The position numbers and the translations under genes are program-made. From Chlamydiota bacterium (GTDB lineage: Bacteria > Chlamydiota > Chlamydiia > Chlamydiales > Simkaniaceae): DNA of 10,763 bases. Location of the stretch: assembly GCA_021772295.1 (NCBI GenBank), contig JAJFMG010000083.1, positions 1-10,763 of the forward strand, written 5' to 3'. Shown piece by piece: positions 5,928 to 10,763 of the stretch. The notes under the pieces were generated by a model. It had not been told where the DNA came from and ran no database searches. It saw only the letters and a list, made by a program, of their open reading frames with translations. Each line of letters opens with the position of its first letter. The stretch's first letter is position 1.

Positions 5928-6527
5928 CTAGATACGGTTAGACTCATCTGAGATCAATTCAAAAAGCCCATTTACTATTGTCCATAAAATACCTGCCATT
6001 GCTGCAAAAATCGCAACAAAACTAATGCGGGAACAAAGATTCATACGAGAATCTGTAGCAGTTGGATCTATAAGTTGATCTTGCATTCCATTGGAATGAA
6101 ATTGAGAAAATAGTTTCAAAAAGGAATTTTGAGAAGTGTTTGGAGTATTATCATCATTGGGCAGGATTTCGTTTCTTGCAGTATCAACGCGTACAATACT
6201 TTCATGAAGATTATCATGATCTGTATCTTCAGCTGGAAGAGCAGAATCTATAACCCCATTGCATGCTGGACATCTTATTCTCGGCACATTTCGAAAATCA
6301 ACTGTGAGGTTAGAATTTTTTAGCATGTTATAACAAGCTGCGTGTACTTTATGGCAGACTTTTGTAGACGTAATCCCGTTCCTGGGATCGGTGTGGCTCG
6401 AAGTAAGCACTACAAAGGAGTTTGAAGTAAGATTGTTGTCTAGACACTCAGTTAGATAACCCTGTGGTGCATGCTGATCCTTACAGATTACACACAACGA
6501 ATCTAATGAAGGCATAAAATTCACCAT
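5928..6527 (-). CDS. Divergent RING-like protein with C-terminal membrane anchor
   Basis: The product is 199 residues. The N-terminal third carries C12-x2-C15, then C58-H59-x2-H62-x2-C65, then C86-x2-C89, the order of zinc ligands in a RING finger. The central part is unusual. Aligned with the neighbouring RING-H2 protein, H62 and C65 match its H41 and C44, and C58 falls at its H37, but the residue matching C35 is Lys56. The third ligand is therefore moved or replaced; C58 next to H59, C28 or H45 could serve. A polar, Asp- and Asn-rich linker (about 95-160) leads to a hydrophobic segment at 168-189 (ISFVAIFAAMAGILWTIVNG) and a short charged tail. It shares this plan with the gene downstream, so the two are probably diverged relatives. 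It has no signal peptide and may be a type III secreted effector, by inference. The ATG at 6527 or the one at 6515 could be the start; neither has a strong binding site. Confidence 0.75.
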   Translation of the reverse strand: MVNFMPSLDSLCVICKDQHAPQGYLTECLDNNLTSNSFVVLTSSHTDPRNGITSTKVCHKVHAACYNMLKNSNLTVDFRNVPRIRCPACNGVIDSALPAEDTDHDNLHESIVRVDTARNEILPNDDNTPNTSQNSFLKLFSQFHSNGMQDQLIDPTATDSRMNLCSRISFVAIFAAMAGILWTIVNGLFELISDESNRI

Positions 6528-6548
6528 TTTTTTTTAACTTAGCACAAT

Positions 6549-6577
6549 ATTATCTAACTAACTTAATAATTTCGCAA
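6549..6577 (-). promoter_or_regulatory. Candidate promoter of the RING-like gene
   Basis: On the minus strand TTGCGA (6572-6577) and GATAAT (6549-6554) are separated by 17 bases, with 4 and 5 matches to the vegetative consensus. The start would be near 6542, leaving a short leader before the ATG at 6527. It would give the two RING genes transcription separate from the porin and transporter genes upstream. Confidence 0.4.
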
Positions 6578-6579
6578 CT

Positions 6580-6595
6580 ATTAAATTAATTTAAT
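6580..6595. repeat. Perfect 16-base AT palindrome after the porin stop codon
   Basis: The sequence ATTAAATTAATTTAAT is its own reverse complement and touches the stop codon of the porin gene (6595-6597). It is all A and T with no loop, so it would be a weak RNA hairpin. It may be chance in such AT-rich DNA. Confidence 0.3.
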
Positions 6596-7932
6596 TAGAA
6601 GATAAGACCAATTTGAGCGCCTAATACTAACGCATTTGAAATATCTTTATTACCTGATGGCTTGATAATGTACTGAATATCTGGGGTGAACTTAAACCAA
6701 GGAGAAAACGTTACCCAGTGGTTTAGTTCCAGTACCATTTCATAGTTTTGTGGAATATTACCAAAGGCTCCTGTCATATTTAAATTTTTAGCTATATACT
6801 GGAGCTCTCTTCGATCACTGCTATAGGTTCCATATGCTACGCCAAGATTTGTTTTATCTTCAGGTCTTGAAGGAAATAGGCCTTTAAAGACAAAACCAGC
6901 TGTAAAGAAGAAAGGGAATTCATTCCGATCTTTTGGAGCAAATAAAAGGGCCGCAAAAGGAGTAAGTCCTTGATCTTTGGTACCTTCTCGTCGGTAGATC
7001 ATCTGGTCAAGTTGCAAGTAGACGCCATAATTGTTAGAGGCTTCTCCACCTAAAAATTTGTCTGTCGATTTGGTGGTTATATAGGAGCCTAATTTGTAGG
7101 TTCCAGGAAGTCCTGTGTCTTCTGGCTCTTGGTTCAATATATATCCAAGTTCTCCAATGATCTGGGCGCCATCGGTATTTTTAAATGATAAATTGAATCC
7201 ATGATAACTATTTTTATTCACATTAGCATTGGCATTATACACAGCAAGTTTGGCAAGCACTCTTTTAATTGGACTGAACTGTAAATAGGCTCCCCATGTT
7301 GAGTTAGGATACGCGGTGAAAGGAACATTAAAAAAGACGCCTATTGGATTACCATCAAAGGCATTACTTACAAAATTGTAGTAGAGAGGAGATTGTAGGA
7401 AGTTATCGCCAGCTTCAATACGACCAAGTTTGATGATCAGATCTCAATCTAAAAGAGTCTGTTTAAAATAGGCTTGGTTTCAACGTACATTTTGTCCACC
7501 ATAGAGCTGCGCTACTGGAAATTGGTTCCCAATTTTTTTAGAGGAAAGATTCGATCCGGACCTTGAAACCGCTGCAAAATAAAACTCGAGTCCTTTTAAC
7601 TTGGTTGTTTTACCAAAGTCGATATTCATATCAAGGCCGAGTGATCCTGCATATTCAAAGCCTCGAGCTCTTCCACCAATTGGATTCCCCAAACAGTCCG
7701 TAAAAAATGATCCAGAAAATGTGACACCATTTCTAGCGAGAGCTCTTCTATTACCATTCCAGTCACCAGTCATATATTTCCATTGATACCATGGGAGTTT
7801 TTCTTTTGGCTCCGGTTTTGAAAGGTGTTCTCTCATTTCTTTATGTCGATCAGGAGCAGTTCCAGCAAACCAATGCGTTGCGCAAAGTAGTGGAGATGTA
7901 GTTGCAAGAAGGATGAGTAAGTATTTTTTCAT
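6595..7932 (-). pseudogene. OprB-family porin split by two in-frame TGA codons
   Basis: A single uninterrupted frame of 445 codons runs from ATG 7932 to TAA at 6595-6597, broken only by TGA at codons 151 (7480-7482) and 163 (7444-7446). The N-terminus MKKYLLILLATTSPLLCA is a signal peptide. The body matches carbohydrate-selective porins of the OprB family: MTGDWNGNRRALARNGVTF, LGNPIGGRARGFEYAG, SRSGSNLSSKKIGNQFPVAQ, KLGRIEAGDNFLQSPLYYNF, GNPIGVFFNVPFTAYPNSTW. The C-terminal GAQIGLIF ends in Phe, as outer-membrane barrels do. In the family the two TGA positions usually hold Leu and Gly, not Trp, and Trp here is written TGG, so these look like nonsense mutations instead of a recoded Trp. An intact protein would be an outer-membrane channel for small solutes. 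A GGGA binding site lies 8 bases before the ATG, and the channel gene ends 45 bases upstream, so it may share that operon. Sequencing error is an alternative. Confidence 0.85.
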
Positions 7933-7977
7933 AGTTAGATTCCCTTTTTTTTGAAGAATCTTACATTGGGCATGTCT

Positions 7978-8649
7978 TTAGGGCAAATTATCTTTTTGAA
8001 GACTGATTCCAACAAATCTTCCAATCATCACAGCAATGTAAAGCTGACCTAGAATAGCTTCTAAAATGGAAAGAAATTTTGCAGGTAAAATTAGAGGCGT
8101 GATGTCACCATATCCAAGAGTTGTAAGTGTTACAAAGCTAAAGTAGATAAATTGTTGAATTTGACGCACATTTCGCAAAGGAGTTGCTTTCATCCCAAAT
8201 GCATAAGAAAAGGATCCAGGGTAAATATTTTCAACGAGCGAATACATATCTGCAAAAAGAAGACCGATTATAAAGTATACACATAACGATCCAAAGAGCG
8301 ATTCTGTGAAGTCTTTTTGCCGAAATATGGATCTAATCATGGTTCGGAGAATAAACAGCCAAAATAGGATTGAAAATGTATCTAAGAGTATAAAGGTGCT
8401 AGCATGGGGAAGTAGATATGAAATCCAATTGAAAACAAGGGTTGGGATCATAAATACAATGCCAAGAAGAAAAATGGATTTTTTGGAACTTAGAACATAA
8501 AGGGCACCGATTAAAATCAGTGAGAACAGTATTTTGAATACAATCTGAGATAAAAAATAATTTCCTAAAAAGGGATAAATCGTAAATGTTGCAATTAAAA
8601 AGATAAGTAAAATCAAGAAACTATGTTTTGGGGGATGACTATTTCTCAT
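7978..8649 (-). CDS. Six-helix ion channel protein, probably K+ selective
   Basis: The product is 223 residues. Residues 167-182 hold a pore helix and selectivity filter, FIYFSFVTLTTLGYGD, where T177-L-G-Y-G-D182 matches the K+ channel signature TxGYGD. Pore-flanking helices lie at about 116-136 and 188-212. Four more hydrophobic segments precede them (about 11-28, 34-53, 58-76, 84-104), giving a six-segment plan with the two-helix pore (Ion_trans_2) at the C-terminus. No S4-like row of regularly spaced Arg or Lys is obvious, and there is no RCK or cyclic-nucleotide domain after the pore, so gating is unclear. It should pass K+ across the inner membrane. The ATG at 8649 lies inside the 3' end of the efflux gene, whose stop is at 8639-8641, with AGAGGA five bases upstream of the ATG. 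This implies translational coupling and a shared transcript. Confidence 0.87.
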   Translation of the reverse strand: MRNSHPPKHSFLILLIFLIATFTIYPFLGNYFLSQIVFKILFSLILIGALYVLSSKKSIFLLGIVFMIPTLVFNWISYLLPHASTFILLDTFSILFWLFILRTMIRSIFRQKDFTESLFGSLCVYFIIGLLFADMYSLVENIYPGSFSYAFGMKATPLRNVRQIQQFIYFSFVTLTTLGYGDITPLILPAKFLSILEAILGQLYIAVMIGRFVGISLQKDNLP

Positions 8650-10763
8650 GAGATTCCTCTATTTTAATTTCACTTACGTTAAATCCTTCAAAATCTACTT
8701 TAAAAAAGAGGGAATAGAAAACCGGTACTATTCCAAGAGTCAAAAAGGTTCCAATCAAAAGGCCAAAAATGATTGCAATTGCCATTGGCTCCCAAACTAT
8801 TCCTCCACTAAACCACAGCGGAAGAAGCGATGCAACTGTCGTAATTGTAGTAAGTAGAATGGGCCTCATTCTTTTTTGCGCCGCTAAGATAATTGCATGC
8901 GTTTCTTTTACATGATTTTCTTCGATTTCAATCTTAATGCGATCGAGTAGTACTATTGCATTATTGATAATGATGCCAGCAAGCGATATCACACCAAGAA
9001 GTGTCATAATTCCAAAGTAGGAATGGGTGACAAGAAGACCAATAATGACTCCGATACATGCTAGGGGAATGGTAATTACTATAATTACCATTCGCTTTAA
9101 AGAATTAAACTGCGCCATGAGTAAAAAGAGGATGAGAAGAGCTGCAATCGGAAGTTTTACATAAATAGAGTTTTTTGCTTTTGTTGACTCCTCATTTTCG
9201 CCACCAATTGCCCACTTGTAACCAACAGGCCATGATTTACTCTCTTCATGAAGATACGAAATGACTTTCTTATCGATTTCAGTTGCTGTGAACCCTTCTT
9301 GAATTTCAGAGAAGATGGTAATAGTTTTTAATCGATTGCGACGAAATAAAATGGTAGGCTCCCACTCGACAAGAATTTCAGCAACTTGATGTAAGGGAAC
9401 AGATTCACCCGTAGCTTGTGAATACACATTAAAGGCTTCTGTAGAAATCAGATCGACATCTTTTGCCATTTCAGAGCGAAGGATTACGGGAATTAGTTCA
9501 TCGTCTTCTCTAAACTCAGAGAGGCTAATTCCAGAAATCGCAGATTCTAAAGATTTTGCGATATCGGAATTTGTAATTTGGGCTCTTTTTGCTCTTTCTT
9601 GATCCACTTTAATAACAATTTTTTTCCCTTTGTTTCCCCAGTCATTATTTACATATTTGGTGCCAGAAATATTTTCGAGTTTTTCTTCAACTTTTGCAGC
9701 TAAGGTATAAAGAGTATTTACATCTTTACCTGTGATACGCACCTCGATGGGGTTGTCGACAGGCGTTCCTTCTTCGAGGGGACGGATTTTAGCTTTCGTA
9801 TCGGGAAATTTTTCTAAGATATAGTCTTCCAACTCTGCTTTAATTTCGGGTGTTTGTGTGAAATCAGTCACATTAAACAACATAAAAGCATAGTGCGTGT
9901 TAGCTGCATCAGGGTTGTGTTGCAGGCGATATCTGGGACCGCCATATCCAATATAGGTTGCAAAGTTTACGATACCATCCTTTCTTGATTCATCTACGAC
10001 GAAGTTTTTGATGACAAAGTCTTCAATTTTTTTGAGAGTATTTTCCGTCCTTCGAATAGAAGAGCCGACTGGCATCTCAATTTCTGCTGTGAACATCGGA
10101 GTATCACTTGGTGGATAAAAGATTTTAGGAATAAAGCGAAGAGAGAAAATAGCGAGCACAAAAATGCCAGTTGTTAAGATTACTACAGAAAGTCGTTTTT
10201 TGAGCATAAAGAGAAGGATGTTTCGATAGGATACATAGAAAAAGCCTTGATAGGGACCTTTAGTTTTATTCGGTTTTTTTTGAAAGATTTTGTATAAAAA
10301 GGACTCTTTTTTATCTTCTTTTTTTAGCTTTAAAAAGAAGATGCAAAAAATAGGAATCATGGTAAGAGAGATAAACCAAGAGCATAAAAGGGTGATTGTT
10401 ACCACTAGAAATAAAGAGCCTGCATATTCTCCTGTACCAGATTCGGCTAGGAAGATGGGCAAAAATGCAGCGGAGGTTGTAAGAGAAGAAATTAGTAGTG
10501 ACATCCGTAGTTCTTTTGCAGAATGTATAGCAGCGTCTAATGCCTTTTTACCTGCTTTCATCTGTACGATAATACTTTCTGAAATCACAATCGCATTATC
10601 GACGAGCATTCCAAGTGCAATAATAAGTGATGCAAGTGAGATTTGATTGAGTCCGATTTTAAAAAAGGCCATGATAAATACTGTAATCAAAATAACAACA
10701 GGAATCAGGCTTGCAACAATAAAACCTGTGCGAAGACCTAAAAAAAGAAGCATAACAGCGCAC
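8639..10763 (-). CDS. RND-type efflux permease (AcrB/HAE1-like), N-terminal third beyond the window
   Basis: The frame is open to the right edge. About 708 residues are visible, roughly the last two thirds of a family protein of about 1,000-1,050. Counting from Met at 10753, FLGLRTG (4-10) and the following helix match the second membrane segment of AcrB. GMLVDNAIVISES (48-60) is the TM4 signature. A periplasmic porter region of about 300 residues runs from roughly 215 to 530, and the second half-repeat contains SLAGIIINNAIVLLDRI (590-606), followed by helices to 682. The protein would pump lipophilic compounds out of the cell using the proton gradient, as a trimer with a periplasmic adaptor and an outer-membrane channel; partner genes may lie beyond the edge. 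The proton-relay residues differ from E. coli AcrB: D407 is kept (D52), D408 is Asn53, and K940 is Asn597, a variant seen in other RND branches. The substrate cannot be told. Confidence 0.93.
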   Translation of the reverse strand, partial: CAVMLLFLGLRTGFIVASLIPVVILITVFIMAFFKIGLNQISLASLIIALGMLVDNAIVISESIIVQMKAGKKALDAAIHSAKELRMSLLISSLTTSAAFLPIFLAESGTGEYAGSLFLVVTITLLCSWFISLTMIPIFCIFFLKLKKEDKKESFLYKIFQKKPNKTKGPYQGFFYVSYRNILLFMLKKRLSVVILTTGIFVLAIFSLRFIPKIFYPPSDTPMFTAEIEMPVGSSIRRTENTLKKIEDFVIKNFVVDESRKDGIVNFATYIGYGGPRYRLQHNPDAANTHYAFMLFNVTDFTQTPEIKAELEDYILEKFPDTKAKIRPLEEGTPVDNPIEVRITGKDVNTLYTLAAKVEEKLENISGTKYVNNDWGNKGKKIVIKVDQERAKRAQITNSDIAKSLESAISGISLSEFREDDELIPVILRSEMAKDVDLISTEAFNVYSQATGESVPLHQVAEILVEWEPTILFRRNRLKTITIFSEIQEGFTATEIDKKVISYLHEESKSWPVGYKWAIGGENEESTKAKNSIYVKLPIAALLILFLLMAQFNSLKRMVIIVITIPLACIGVIIGLLVTHSYFGIMTLLGVISLAGIIINNAIVLLDRIKIEIEENHVKETHAIILAAQKRMRPILLTTITTVASLLPLWFSGGIVWEPMAIAIIFGLLIGTFLTLGIVPVFYSLFFKVDFEGFNVSEIKIEESHEK
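8655..8660 (-). promoter_or_regulatory. Ribosome binding site of the channel gene inside the efflux gene
   Basis: AGAGGA on the minus strand lies five bases before the ATG at 8649 and within the last codons of the efflux permease. It fixes the start of the channel gene and supports an 11-base overlap between the two reading frames. Confidence 0.65.
9067..9093. repeat. Perfect 12-base inverted repeat inside the efflux gene
   Basis: GAATGGTAATTA (9067-9078) and TAATTACCATTC (9082-9093) are exact reverse complements around a 3-base loop. The site encodes RMVIIVITIP at the start of a membrane segment. The repeated Val and Ile codons explain part of the symmetry, but the perfect 12-base arms are longer than expected by chance. 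Confidence 0.5.

Noticed and set aside
6595..7260. Separate gene for the C-terminal part of the porin, starting at the GTG at 7260
   Set aside because: The GTG is a Val codon within the barrel, has no ribosome site or signal peptide, and the frame continues upstream with OprB motifs as far as the second TGA.
7444..7482. TGA read as Trp, as in some symbionts
   Set aside because: Trp elsewhere in the porin and its neighbours is TGG, no other gene here has in-frame TGA, and the porin family has Leu and Gly at these positions.
7978..8649. Voltage-gated channel
   Set aside because: Six segments are present, but no segment shows the regular Arg or Lys spacing of an S4 voltage sensor.
10290..10646. 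Plus-strand open frame of 118 codons
   Set aside because: It is antisense to the strongly conserved first half of the RND permease, including the TM4 signature, and has no family features of its own.
1..10763. CRISPR array, tRNA or rRNA gene, insertion sequence or prophage genes
   Set aside because: No regularly spaced repeats, cloverleaf-type sequence, transposase motifs or phage genes were seen on either strand.

Overview
The window is an AT-rich bacterial region (roughly one third G+C by eye, not counted). It reads best as a chromosomal stretch from an intracellular, probably amoeba-associated member of the phylum Chlamydiae. Four things point that way: a polytopic antiporter resembling the putative Na+/H+ antiporter family known from Chlamydiae, an OprB-type porin, a protein with a two-lobed hydrophobic hairpin like inclusion-membrane (Inc) proteins, and two RING-type proteins with C-terminal membrane anchors. 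The assignment rests on remembered family distribution, not on a search, so the phylum is likely and the genus unknown.

Layout. On the left, a secreted protein of unknown function (minus strand, cut by the window edge) diverges from a small predicted lipoprotein (904-1323). A small exported protein follows (1520-2008). A 313-base gap (2009-2321) then holds a short reading frame with two CxxC pairs that lacks a usable start, and a clear sigma-70-type promoter. That promoter drives a 472-residue Inc-like protein (2322-3740), which is followed by an ion antiporter (3799-5247). The 58 bases between these two genes fold into a long AU-rich hairpin that swallows the antiporter start codon and runs into a T9 tract.

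The right half is all on the minus strand and converges on the antiporter with only a 3-base gap. In transcription order it encodes an RND efflux permease (cut by the right edge), a six-helix K+-channel-like protein whose start lies inside the end of the permease gene, an OprB-family porin split by two in-frame TGA codons, and two small RING-type membrane proteins.

How the genes fit together. Permease, channel and porin look like one envelope-transport operon, in which the porin is probably decaying. The Inc-like protein and the two RING proteins look like host-interaction factors: a membrane hairpin protein plus candidate ubiquitin ligases that would sit in a host-facing membrane after type III secretion. 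That role is inference. The most interesting points are the RING pair, the hairpin over the antiporter start, the double-TGA porin, and the Cys-rich remnant upstream of the Inc-like gene.
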